This document shows positions 53,130-64,000 of a stretch of DNA of 64,000 bases, in pieces. Position numbers and translations under genes: made by a program. The stretch spans positions 1 through 64,000 of the forward strand of contig WBMZ01003378.1 in assembly GCA_013400975.1 (NCBI GenBank). Direction: 5' to 3'. The stretch is from Atrichornis clamosus. Its lineage: Eukaryota > Chordata > Aves > Passeriformes > Menuridae. Position 1 is the first letter of the stretch, and each line of letters starts with the position of its first letter. The notes beneath the pieces are model-generated. The model was not told where the DNA came from. It searched no databases and saw only the letters and a program-made list of their open reading frames with translations.

Positions 53130-53222
53130 ACGTTGCAGGGAAAACGTTTGGGCTCCACGTGAATGTCTGCGGTGAAGTCACCTCCGAGCCTGGCGGCGGC
53201 TCGAGACAGCAGATGAAAAACG
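53130..53222. promoter_or_regulatory. CpG-dense patch in intron 3
   Basis: Nine CpGs in about 95 bases, including GGCGGCGGC and a CACGTG E-box at 53156-53161. It is short and isolated. It is a candidate enhancer core only. Confidence 0.22.
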
Positions 53223-53345
53223 TGAGGATATCCAGCAGTGGGGACAGGCAGCTGGGTGTGCCAGGGTATGATGCTGGGCTGGGGTGTGAGCTGGTCTGGT
53301 ATTGATGGAAGCGTCTCCTTTTGGTAGTTAGAGGAGGGAGCTGAC

Positions 53346-53366
53346 AAAAAAAAACAAAAAAAAAAA
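53346..53366. repeat. A-rich tract
   Basis: A run of A interrupted by one C. Low-complexity sequence. Confidence 0.6.
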
Positions 53367-54353
53367 GGAAAATGAGATTATTAAATCTGTTCAAGGTGGA
53401 TGAGCTAATCTCCTCCCATTCCATCCATTTCACTTCTATCACACTGGCTGTGATCAGCCAAAAAAAAAGAACAAGCTACTGGATGCTTTGCTTAGCTACC
53501 ACTTAGCTGAAACAGTCTTCATGTCAGATGATCTATGATCAATTGCTTCAGTTTAGATGGTTTAGGGAAGAGCAGCTCAGCCACTGAGTAAGCTTTTCCA
53601 CCTTTGTCCATCTTTAAGCTGAGTATCTGGGTTTGTTACTCAACCTCACTGTTTTGTAGGCAGTGCTGCTAGACAGAACTTCACAGACTTCCAGAGAATG
53701 TTTTGCATGGATCTTTTCAAGCTCTTGAACCACTCATTATCAGAATTTATTTATTTATTTGAACACTTTGGGCATCTCACGCAGCATTTGTTTTCTGCGT
53801 CCTTTTAAATCCCAGACTGCCTGGTTACTTATGGAAATACCAATATCTGTGGAACACAACGGCCTTTCAGAATGTCTGCAATTTTGCAAGCTTATTTGTG
53901 TCAACAGAAGACAGGAAATTGAGTGTGGCAATAGCTGGGAGGGTGTGGGGAGCAGCAGCGGTGAGGAGCAGCTCCATGGATATCCTCAGGCAATGGATGG
54001 AGGGCAGGGGGTGGCTGTGGCATTATTGAACCATAGCATTGTGAAGGTACAGTTAAAAAAAATCAGTGCTGGGTATGTCCTGAGAAAAGAAGACGGTCCA
54101 GAGACAATTTGCAGAGCAGATGTACTAACTACAGTTCCACTTATTTATCTTGTTATTGGATACTGCAACTGCCGTGGGACACAGGGAATGCTCCGTAGGG
54201 TGTCTGACTGGTGTTTAAAGGGAGTAGGAATCCGTGAGCAGTGCCCATGTCCTCCAAAGGGCTGTAAATTCCAGATGTCAGTCATCTCCTCCAGAGGCAA
54301 AGCTACACTGGTTACCTGGCCCATGCTGACACCTGAGATGTCCGGCCAAAGGG

Positions 54354-54372
54354 CCAGCTCTGGAAGAGCTGG
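54354..54372. repeat. Short inverted repeat (8-bp stem, 3-base loop)
   Basis: CCAGCTCT and AGAGCTGG flank GGA and pair perfectly. It lies inside the unexplained open frame. It is probably incidental. Confidence 0.35.
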
Positions 54373-54492
54373 TGCTCAGGGATGGGCTCCTGCTCCTGCC
54401 TCAGCATCCTCTGAGCTGACAGGTCCCTTTCAGGTGCCATCAGCTTTGGAGGAGATCCAGAGAAGCTGTGTAGAAGGTCTGGAGGAGGTCCA

Positions 54493-54507
54493 TCCTCCTC
54501 CTCCTCC
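54493..54507. repeat. (TCC)5 repeat
   Basis: Five TCC units preceded by a GGAGGAGG segment that could pair with them. In the frame of the 53831 open frame it encodes the proline run. Confidence 0.6.
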
Positions 54508-57500
54508 TGTCCCCACAGGACAGCAGTGACAACTGAGGCCGGAATCTCTGCTCTACCTGCATCATGCATCTCACTGTACAGAAATGCTCCTCTTCACAGC
54601 AGTGATGACTGCACAAATAAACACCTTCCCTGGGGCAGAAGGGTCAACAACAGATATTTAATAAATAGCACAGTGCTATGAGCATAGAAAAGTCTCAGCT
54701 AGAACCCACTTGCTTTTAGGGTCCCATAAATATTCCCCAACACTTTCCCTTTGGAAAGGCATTTTCCACAGCTGAAGTCTGCTCAAAACAGGTGGCCAGG
54801 GTTGTTTTGGTGTTTGTTTGGGGGAGCTCTGCAGCTGAATTACAGCTGCCATGTTCTAGTTTTCAACACATTCAGAAAATAGAAACAAGTAGTCTTCTTT
54901 GTGGAGCTACAGACAGACACAATAAGCCAAGTTTTAAGGCTGCTTCAGTGTTGGTGGAGTTCTCACCAAGGGAAATATTTTTTGTATGAGCAGTAGGATT
55001 TTTCTGATTGCTTTTTGTGCTTCACTCGCAGCTTTCAAAGCTGTTGACACACATGCACAACAGACTTTGCCTTTTATTTTTTTCTGCTCAATTGAAAGCA
55101 GCTTTTCTTTCCTTAGATTTATGATATCTTGTTTTCCTGAGTATTAAAATGCTCTGAGAAAAGACAGAAAAAATATATTAATTTTCCACAGGCAATATAT
55201 TTCAGTAGAAAATTGGTGAATGCTTATGTTAAATCTAAACAATGCAAGTTCTTAGGACACAGAAATACAGTATTAGCAAGAAAGCTTTAAAAAAGATCGT
55301 TAGGCAAACTCTCAAAAAATGGAAACAGCCCCCAAACCTGAGCAAATTATCTATAAAGAATCAACCTTACATGTAAGCATAGGAAGCAGGCAAGATTTGT
55401 TTATCATGAACTTTAACAAATCTGTGTTATGATTTGGAATCGAGTCCACCCTGGATCATCTGTCCTGGCTCTTTCAGCAGCACAGAGTTCAGGGCTTCAT
55501 TCAGTTCAGGGCTGATTTGCAACAATTAAATCATTAATCCTAAAATTAGTAAAATCTCAATTCAGGTCATGATTCTGGAGCCCTTTATCACAAACCTAAG
55601 TTAGACCAGTGTAGCAGAAATAGAGACACAGATTTTGTGCAGCTTCTTGAGGAAAGGTCTGAGGATTTGTACACAATTGGCATTTTGCCCTTTGGCTCTC
55701 ACATAATTAGGGACATCTCTAGGTTTGTTTTTCAAATTGAGACCATGAGGGGAGCGACAGTGAACTCCTGCATGAGCCTGCAGGGCTGTGTTTGCCAAGG
55801 TGCAAGGCTTTTCCCAGGAAAGGAAACAAAGGCTTCATTTCAGTGAGCTTTATAATGAGCCTCTTAGAAAAGATGGGAGAACGTGTTAACAAAGAATAAA
55901 TAGAACAGAAATGGAGACATTTAAATTGTATATCCGGTAGAATTATCTTCTGGGGTTTAAAGGTTTTAAAACTTCAGATGTTCTTGGAGGGGAAGTCAAG
56001 CATTATTTTTTTTAATAAGAAAAAAAAAGTCAAGATAACTAACCTTGCACATATTTAATTTAGCTCCACCAATGTTTATAGCAGGGGACACACAGTGTTT
56101 TACTGCAATAAGACGAATATTTATTAACAATTCGAAATGATCTGTTCCAAAATGTACAGTGCATTCCCAGTGATGTTTGACCACAGAAGTCCAGGTGTTT
56201 CCTGTCTGAGCTGGGAAGGCTGCTGGCGTGTGATCGGATACTGAGCCACGCTTTTATAAGTTTAATGTGCAGCACAGTAACATTTTGCTCTGTCGCATCC
56301 CTCAAAATGCAAATGGCTAAAATTTTTAAATGTTGGTATTGCCTAGTCTAATGTGGAGGATGGACTTGAGAAAATCTGTTTCATATGCACAAGGAACTGC
56401 TGTCGTTCTTCATTGCAGCTTCTCTGCTGGAGTTCTGTGGAGTGTTTCACTAACAGGGAATGGGAAAGGGAAGAACTCGATAGGAATTGGTATTTTCTAC
56501 ATTGTGCCTGCACTGTGTGTTGATGGTAATTTCCCAGATGATTGCTGGTAATGGGCTGAGTTTGGGGCTTTGTTCTTTCTGAACAGTCCAGCTGGGTTCA
56601 CTGGACTGGCCAGTAGGTCCCATCTCAGCAAAGGGTTTCAAGGCTATTAAGGTGACCTTAACCAAACCCTTTTTACGTATCCAGAAGGCATTTTAGCTAC
56701 GATTGTACTTGTAGGAGATTGCAGTGATACACTTCTCCTCACCCAGACAACTGTGAAATTGCAAAAGATAATTTCTGAGAGCAGAGATGAACAGAACAGC
56801 CCGTGGCAGTATCCTGCAGTCCTGCTGCCAGCCCACCCCGGGACCCCTCGGCCCACACATGCACCTTTCCTTCCAGGAGAGATGGGAATGGGAGTGGAGA
56901 GTGGGCACTTGGGTGACATCCATGATGTCCCAATGTTCAGCCCTGCTCCAGGAGCGGAAAAGCTCCCAAGGCCAACCCTTGTCACACAACCACCACTGAA
57001 CGGGCCAGAAACTTCAGTGTTCTCAGTGATGTAATCTTCAGACAATTCTGCTTTCATCTGAAACCTGTCATTATCGAGCTTGGACTCAGCAGCGTTTCTG
57101 TGTTACAGTGTCCATGTCCAAGCCACTGAACACAAATCCAGTGACAGGCAAACTGTCCTAGTTTTCCATGACACACTCTCCATATGGAAAGCTTTACCTT
57201 GGGATCGTAAGTGCGTGCCATGTTTAGAAAGTGTGCTCCACTGTCTCTTTTCACAGGGAGGAAATTAGGTTTCTGTTTATTTCTGTTTACTGGAGAAAGG
57301 CTACTAAACCTCCCAATCTGCAGATTTTCTGTGGAACTCGTTGCTGTGCTGCTGTGAGCAGTTGTACTTCTGTGTGGTCACCAGAACAGGGAGAAGATTT
57401 CAAGAGCATTCTGTTGTTTACAAAGCTCATTTCTTTTGAAAACCTAAGTTTGGTGGTAGCTGTTTGCCTTCTGAAAGGGTGAGAGTGTTGTCACATTCTC

Positions 57501-58841
57501 AGGGGGACCAGAAGGGCTTCTCCAGGACAAGTAACATGAAAGTCACTTTTGAAGAGACGTGACCAGCCAAGGGAAGCCTGCTGGTGCCAATGAGCTGGCT
57601 CCCAGCTAACACAGTTCTGCAGATCTTCAGGAATGCTTTGGTGGGAGTCAGGAAATGCTGCCTCCTTCCGCAGCTGTGTGAGGGCAGCACTGGCAGTCCT
57701 GGACTGCCACAAGCCCAGTGGAGCCCTGCTTTTCCCCATCCACTTCAAGAAACATCGAACTCCTCAGTGCCTGGGAAAGTAAAGCTCAATTGCGAAAAAC
57801 CCTCTGCGAGAAAGGAACAGAGATTCCGGACAAAGTTCTAACACAAGAAGGGAAGATACCATTAGAAAACTCATTTCTAAATAAACCAAGCCTGTCACTC
57901 GGGAGCCATCTAGTGCCTGCCTGGTCCCTGCCTGGGGAGAGTGACCAAAAACTGCCCAACTACACCTGAAACCAAACAAAGGAACATGCAATGTGTCAAG
58001 TCAGCTACCACAAGAGTTTGTGTCCCATCCTGGAAGTTGATATGCACAGAAATGTTTTGGTTCTTCTGATGATTTGCATGCCAGTGCTCACAGAGTCTGA
58101 CCTTTATTTTGGATAGTAATTAACACATTGGCTACAGATACTAATCAAAGACAAGAGGGTGAGGAAACAGATTATGTTTTCTGCATTGGTTTGTGCAATG
58201 TTTATATAGGTGGGACCAGAGGTATGGGCAGGGCATAGCTAATCCCATAAAATTCCACACTTATTCCCATTCATTGGTGCAAGGGCTGTTTGGATTAAAA
58301 GATATGCTCTGAGGATGGGAAGCAACATGTCTGATGTTTGAACATGCTGGGATTTTCTTAAGTTCCACCAGCCCTTGTCTTTCACTGCTTCTTTCTCAGT
58401 CTCACCTTATAAGCTTTACTTTGTTGTTCTTTATCAACTTGGGAATAGTGGATATCGGGAGCAGAATTATGTAAAGCAAACTTCTCCTTTTATCAAGAAC
58501 TTTATATTCAGTTTTTGTTCTAAAGAAGTCTCAGGAGCATGTGACTTGTGTTTACTGAAACAAGAAAAAGTCTTTTTTTTAGTTGAAAGTTTAGGAAAAA
58601 GGAGCAGAGCTGACCCAGGCTATCTTCAGAGAGTCTTTTTTAAAAAATGCATGCACTAAAAGTTGTTTGATCCAGCTGCCTATTTTAACTCACAACACAA
58701 CAGTCTACCTTTGAATTATAGACTCGAAGGATTATTACACTTTCTTTTCCACAGTGACCATAAAACACTGTTAAGCACCTTCACACTGCTCCAGCCCAGC
58801 CCAGGCTCTCCAGGGCTGTGGCTGGAGCCCAGTCCCTGCTC

Positions 58842-58865
58842 CTGCTGCTGCTGCTGCTGCTGCTG
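58842..58865. repeat. (CTG)8 trinucleotide repeat
   Basis: Eight perfect CTG units, read CAG on the other strand, followed by CAG. The unit type is known for length instability when much longer; eight units is short and expected to be stable. It is intronic. Confidence 0.85.
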
Positions 58866-61800
58866 CAGTTCTCCTTTGTGCTAACTCACCCTTAGATCCA
58901 GCTTGGATCGTGCAGGGAAAGGCCCAGTGTGTCACTTCACACAAAGAACTGACACCAGGGATGAACTGGCCCTGCTGTGTGAGCACTGCAGATGCTCCTT
59001 GGAGCTCCAGAACAAGGCTGGAGCTGCTCCACTCAGTCTCCCTCTGTCTTAACCCCTTGTTGAACACGGCTCAGACTGAAACAAGAAGAAAATCTTTGTA
59101 AAAGAAAAATGCTGCTCTCAAGAAGTGGTCTCTGATTAAGGATCCAGTGCTGTCACCACGATCACTTTAGGTAGAACGAGGTGTGTTCTACCACGTAACC
59201 CGGACTGATCACATTGAATAAGTTGTTCTGTGCCCAGAAATGCTAATCAGGCCATTTACCTATAAATTAAAGCCATTTTTCCTAGAGGATTTTCCTTTGT
59301 TTCCCCCTCCCACATGAGCCTCAGCCCTGTGTCCCTGTGGCCCCTCCACTGGGCAGTGCCTGGGCACGCTGTGGCTTTCCCAGAGAAGCCCACGTGCTCC
59401 TCAGCCCCCTGGCTCCTGCCCCCGCCAGCCCTCAGGACAGCTGGGGCAGCTTCCAGGCTTCCCAGCATGCCAAAAAGTTCAGGAGTTACTGGGAGGAGAC
59501 ATGAGAGCACCTCTGTACAAGCTGCATTTTCCTTCTAAGTCAGCCTAAAAGGGACCTGGAAACATTTGCTGGACACTGAGGAGGCTCCTTCCCCCGCTCC
59601 CTGTGGGGAGCGGAGTGTTCTGAGGAAAAGGGGAATATTTTATATAAGAGCCCTTCCAAGGCACAGTGTCACACCTAAAGCAGACGTGGGCTCCAGCCTG
59701 TGGCCTCTCCCCTGGTTTTTGTTTCTCTGGCTAAGACACAATTCCATCAGCTCTCGGAGTTCAAGTTCAGATCTGCTTCCAGGCAGCCCCCAGTGAATAA
59801 AACCCCTCATTATTTGGGGAGATTCACTAATTGTTTTTTCGATTCAGAGCCCTGGAAATGAGCACACCTCTTTTTCTCCTTTTGCTGACTGCAGTGTTTT
59901 TTTGGTGCAGGCACCCTGGGGAGGCAGTGATTCAGCCATCCAGCCACGTAACAACGTGGGCCCTAATGAGTAACACATTTGTCCTTCCCATTCTCAGTCT
60001 GCGAAAGGGCCTATAAATAAAGCATATTTGCCCTCAGATCAAGAAATCCTTTTTTCTTAAATAATGTCATTAAATTTTAAATTAGATGTATAGGCAATTA
60101 CTGGTGAAAATGTTAAATACTGGATAACCTAGGAATATGACCTAATTTAATGTAATTTCATAAATGCTTGAATTCAATTAAATAAAAGATTTTGTATAAC
60201 ATTTAAACTGTTTGCTTAGTTCTCCCCAGAGTTCACAGTAGGTTACTGTGAGCCAAACAGCATTACAGCATTTGTTTAAAATGCCAAAAGGCTTAGGATA
60301 GATCCCATACACTCAGAGCTGAATCCCCAGTCACTGGACAGCCATTTCTGGGCAGAAGCTGCTGTATTAAATAATTGCTAGCTAATAAATATATTTTAGA
60401 CACATTATAAACCTGGATGTTAAACCTTTTAGAGCAAATGAGATGTTTATTGCAGAAAAATATATAATTTGCTGCTTTGACCTAGGTGCGTTGTCATGGA
60501 AACACAAATCTTTCTTGTGCAATAAAAAATCTGCTTGTCATCTGATTTGAGCTGGTTATTTGCACAGGTGGTTTTCTTAGCAGACAAGTACTTAGTAAAA
60601 ACAAATCTATTCTTTCTCAATAGTTCCATTATGTGTTTCCACAACAATGTGTTTCATTTCACTAGCTTTGTAATTAATGATCCATTATCAACTAATTAAA
60701 TCACATTTAGATTTTATATGAGTTCATCTGTTACACAACACTTGCTCCCCAATCCTCCTTCCTGGGTGTGTTAACCTTGTAAGAGTTTTAGTTAATGGTG
60801 AGAATGAAGTAGTGGAGGTTGCAGGTACTTCAGACAGGCTAAAGGAGTAACAAATGTGGACACATAAATATATCCAGCAATTTAATACCAATTTCCTTAA
60901 GTGAAATAAAGCAGCAGGAGCAGTAACTGAAATCAGATTTCCAATCTCTATGTAAAACTGTTGTAAAATATTAATTTCATCTGGTTGCAGACAATGGAAA
61001 CTGAAATATGAACTACGCCAACAGTTCCAAAATGTCATCCAAAAGAAAATTTAACTTAACAGACAACATCTTTGGTGTTAGGCCTGCTCCAGGCCCGAGA
61101 CTGGTGAAAAGATACTCATTAACTGATTTTGCATCAGATCCATGATTTGCAGTCCCTTGGGTGGAGGCTGTCTCCAGCTGTCACAGCCATCACACAGGAG
61201 AGCTGGTTTGTAGGTCTGGGCTGACTTTTACAGTATCATAAAGAGCAGCAGAAATAGAAGTGGGATGGAAATTAATAAGAGAAAAGAAAGTGCTTTTGGT
61301 TGTGTGATACTTTCTAGAGGAATTTTAAGACAAAGATGACACAATGATGGAGCTTTAAACAATGCCTGTGTGATTTCACTGACTCTTCTGCTGGAGTGCT
61401 GATGATATCTGGGATCAAAGGGGACCAGGGGGACAATGTTTTTTCATATCTGTGAAATGGAGAACGGACGTGGAGCCGCCGGGCTGCGAGGGGTGTTCAG
61501 TGGCTGCAGGGTGACATTAAAAGCTCTTAGACTGAGCTCACCTGAAGGAGGTGAAGGCCTAAAGAAAGAAATACTGTGTCCCACCTGGATGAATGGGAAG
61601 GGTTAAATCGAAAATTCCCCATTTCAAGACATTGAGCTTCAAACTGAGCCACTTTTCATGGTGGTTTGGAGCATCTGCTGCAAATAAGAAACTCTGAAGG
61701 ACTTTAGATTTCAAGAAAATACTCAAGGTAAATACCAGGCCCTTACACATCCCTTTGCCAATGTGGCAAATAGTGTAAACAGCTTTTTGAGACTGATTAT

Positions 61801-62988
61801 ATCAGTGATGTGTTTAGTCTGCAAGCTGGGTGCCATTAACTAAAGCACCTTTGTTTTTGCTTGGAGTAGTTTTATCAAAGATTCAAGTTTTATCCTTTCA
61901 GTGAAACATTAAATCACATGCCTTGGGAACACAACACTTCAGGGCACTGTGTGGGTAAAAATCTTATTTTATCTGATTACTGTGTTTATGGAATTTTGCA
62001 CATTCATAGAGAACAGCAGTATATTTCTTCAGTATTATATTTTAAAATAAATTTGCTTTTATTTATGCAAAAATGGACTTTCCTCACATGGTGCTGTAAT
62101 TCACTAGATGGCACTACAGCACCAGGAACATGGGAAGAACACGCTCAGTTCCTGAGTTTATCTGGAATCCAGTTTGCTCTTACAGCACATATTAAGTGTG
62201 ATGGCGAGGAGTATTGCCACGAAACAAACAGTGCTGAGACCTCGACTCACACACACTGGTTTGCCCTGTCCCACACCTGGACACGCTGCACTGAGAAATC
62301 AGAACCTGGAACACAACAGAGAGACTCCAGGGAATTGTAACTAGAGCAAGTATTTCCATCCACAAGTAATGGAAGAAACTTCTCTGAAGAGTGAAAGGAG
62401 CAGGAAAAGAACAGATTTAAAATTTTGGAGAGGACTGAGGAGAGCAAGGAGCTGTGGCCAAAAATGGAGCGACAGCTTTAACACATTAAAAATGCCAATA
62501 AAGTTGGAAAGGCTATGCTTGTGGAACAGAAATTCTGCAGAAAGCTTGGAAAAGAGGAAAGACTTTCCAGATTGAATTGGAGGGTAGATAAGAGGTAGTG
62601 TAGGGATATTATATTTCCTTATCTTGGAGAAGGAAAGTATTCTGTCCATAATCTTATGATTTCCCTGAAGATTAGTGAATAGCAAACTAGGGCCAGCTCT
62701 TCATCTGCTGTTGACTTTCATGGCTCCTCTGACTTAAGTGAAGTCACTCTGAGTTAAACCAGATGAAGATCAGACCTCTGTAAGTTTGAAGCATTTATCA
62801 AGAGAGCAGATAACATCTTTTTTTCTTTTTCTTTATCCTGAAGGATATTATTAAATTATGTGCAAAGTTTAGGCATCCTGTGTTTTCTCTAAACTGTGTT
62901 AACAGTGTGGGTTTTATTGAAGCACTCAGATGTTCCAGTTGTTACTTGCGTGCTGCTTTAATCGATCTCGTCCAGGCTGAATGCATTG

Positions 62989-62996
62989 TATTTAAA
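62989..62996 (+). promoter_or_regulatory. TATA-like motif upstream of the 63-kb GC-rich block
   Basis: TATTTAAA lies about 45 bases before the CpG-rich block begins. It could position an internal transcription start on the + strand, but such AT words are common in this intron. Confidence 0.12.
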
Positions 62997-63031
62997 GTAG
63001 CAATTTGGTAATCCTCAGGTTCCACACACAC

Positions 63032-63352
63032 GAGGCCGAATGTGCTCTGGCAGGTGAGGTCTGGCCGGTTGAGCTGCAGTGGCCTCCGACCGGAGCACCT
63101 CCAGCTGTTCACCTCAGGCCGCTCTGCCTTCCAGCGTCAGCGGCCTCTGGGAAGGGTGGCAGAAAGGGACGCGTGTCAGCACTTCAGGTGCCCCAGCTCA
63201 CCGCCCGGTTTCAGCTGGCAGCTCTGCGGGGCCAGTGTGAAGGGCAGCAGTGAGCCGGGCTGAGGCTGAGGGACGGACACACTCCTGCTGCGGCTGGGCA
63301 GGGACGCACAGCCGGCAGCTGGGGCGGAACAACAGCCGCGGCTGAGGCGACG
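63032..63352 (+). promoter_or_regulatory. CpG-island-like block ending in a splice donor: candidate internal promoter and first exon
   Basis: I count about 23 CpGs between 63031 and 63353, with high GC, against a CpG-poor intron on both sides. The densest part (63301-63352) ends in GCGACG|gtgaga, a plausible donor. The open frames in the block end before the donor or lie antisense, so an untranslated first exon fits best. PDZRN family genes are known to have shorter isoforms that start 5' of the exon coding the rest of PDZ1 and skip the RING; a promoter late in intron 3 would suit that. The promoter role is inferred. An unrelated non-coding RNA start or an enhancer are alternatives. Confidence 0.4.
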
Positions 63353-64000
63353 GTGAGAGCCCAAGGCATCAGCAGACCCGCAAAATGTGTGAGTGTGTGT
63401 GTGTCAGTGCTGCCGACAAAACACGTCTCAACCTCATCAGCTTCACAGGTCTTCGTGCCTAAACCAGAGCCTGTTGAACCTCCCTGACTAACTTTTAATC
63501 AGTTCTGAACAAGGAGTCAAAATAAGGGGGTTCCATTTCGTTACTACAGTTATTTGCAGTTTTGTGCTGTCTGACGTTATTGCAGCGTTTCACATTCCTC
63601 AGTGCAGGCGTACTTTACATGAGCTAAGGCCTGTTTTGTGCAGGGTCTCCTTCTGCAGAGATGGCAGTGAATCCACAGGGTGGGCTGTGAACGAGCTTGA
63701 AGCATAACCGTGTTCTTTTCAGAAAAAACAAATTCTTTCCCAGTGTTTCTAAGCCCAGTAATCACATTTTTCCTGTTGATTCAGTGAAAAAGAGTGTTAC
63801 TCTTTTCCCTGAGGTGCAAGTCCTACTGTATGTAGATGCTTTTAGTGTTGGAACTGGTGTTATTGATGGCTTGAAGTCTCGTGAGTAAAAGAAAAAAACT
63901 TTTATCAAAATTGTAACTGCTGAATACAGGTACTGGATTTATGTCACGTGGCTGTCAGACAAATCTGGGGTTTAGCTGTGGAGGACTGAGAGACAAGCGA
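63353..64000 (+). other. PDZRN3: PDZRN3 intron 3, last visible segment
   Basis: Sequence after the GC-rich block returns to ordinary AT-rich intron, with a short GT run at 63386-63403. No exon 4 coding sequence is seen before the window ends. Confidence 0.8.
63386..63403. repeat. Short GT-rich run
   Basis: A brief (GT)n run with one GA interruption just downstream of the candidate donor at 63353. Confidence 0.5.

Larger units (their letters stand above)
53831..54529 (+). other. Unexplained 232-codon open reading frame in intron 3
   Basis: From the ATG at 53831 the frame stays open for 232 codons, and is open upstream of it to at least 53759. The product starts MEIPISVEHNGLSECLQFC, is rich in Cys and Ser, and ends in a proline run (HPPPPPVPTGQQ) encoded by a (TCC)n repeat. 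I recognise no domain, signal peptide or transmembrane segment, and no retroviral or transposon motif. The Kozak context (ACTTATGG) is mediocre and there is no CpG-rich promoter. It may be chance in a GC-richer stretch, part of a non-coding transcript, or a decayed insertion. Confidence 0.15.
45036..63031 (+). other. PDZRN3: PDZRN3 intron 3, fourth segment
   Basis: AT-rich intronic DNA from the third CR1 fragment to the GC-rich block near 63 kb. It contains a 21-bp tandem duplication (45839-45880), a weak candidate exon (46603-46657), a G run (48297-48307), CpG patches (48434-48614 and 53130-53222), AAAC and A-rich simple repeats, an unexplained 232-codon open frame (53831-54529) and a CTG repeat (58842-58865). 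No PDZRN3 exon 4 sequence (coding V-N-G-R-D-L-S) was found. Confidence 0.85.

Overview
The window is nuclear DNA from a vertebrate, most likely a bird. It has one split protein-coding gene with GT-AG introns, a CpG-island promoter at the left edge, and very long CpG-poor introns. Three short fragments resemble the 3' ends of CR1 LINEs, the usual bird and reptile retroposon. I see no operons, tRNA or rRNA genes, CRISPR arrays or prokaryotic features.

The gene is PDZRN3 (PDZ domain-containing RING finger protein 3, LNX family), on the + strand and starting near the left end. Exon 1 (coding part 205-921) encodes the RING finger, the TRAF/Sina-type zinc-finger region and a coiled coil. Exons 2 (6805-6891) and 3 (8021-8128) encode about the first two thirds of PDZ domain 1. 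All three junctions are phase 0 with good splice sites. Joined, they give 304 codons, which end just before the segment that completes PDZ1 in the family. Exon 4 and everything downstream (rest of PDZ1, PDZ2, C-terminal region) were not found and must lie beyond base 64000. The third intron is therefore at least 55.9 kb and fills most of the window.

Layout: 1-204, CpG-island promoter and 5'UTR with a pyrimidine tract just before the start codon; 205-921, exon 1; 922-6804, intron 1, with a CpG-dense block at about 2346-2650; 6805-6891, exon 2; 6892-8020, intron 2; 8021-8128, exon 3; 8129-64000, the start of intron 3. Intron 3 carries three CR1 fragments, some simple repeats, several isolated CpG-dense patches and, near its visible end, a second CpG-island-like block (about 63032-63352) that ends in a plausible splice donor.

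No undescribed protein system is evident. The most useful leads are regulatory: the intron 1 CpG block, the possible internal promoter near 63.0-63.35 kb, a weak 55-nt candidate cassette exon at 46.6 kb, and a 232-codon open frame at 53.8-54.5 kb with no recognised family. Nearly all other open frames in the introns look like chance.
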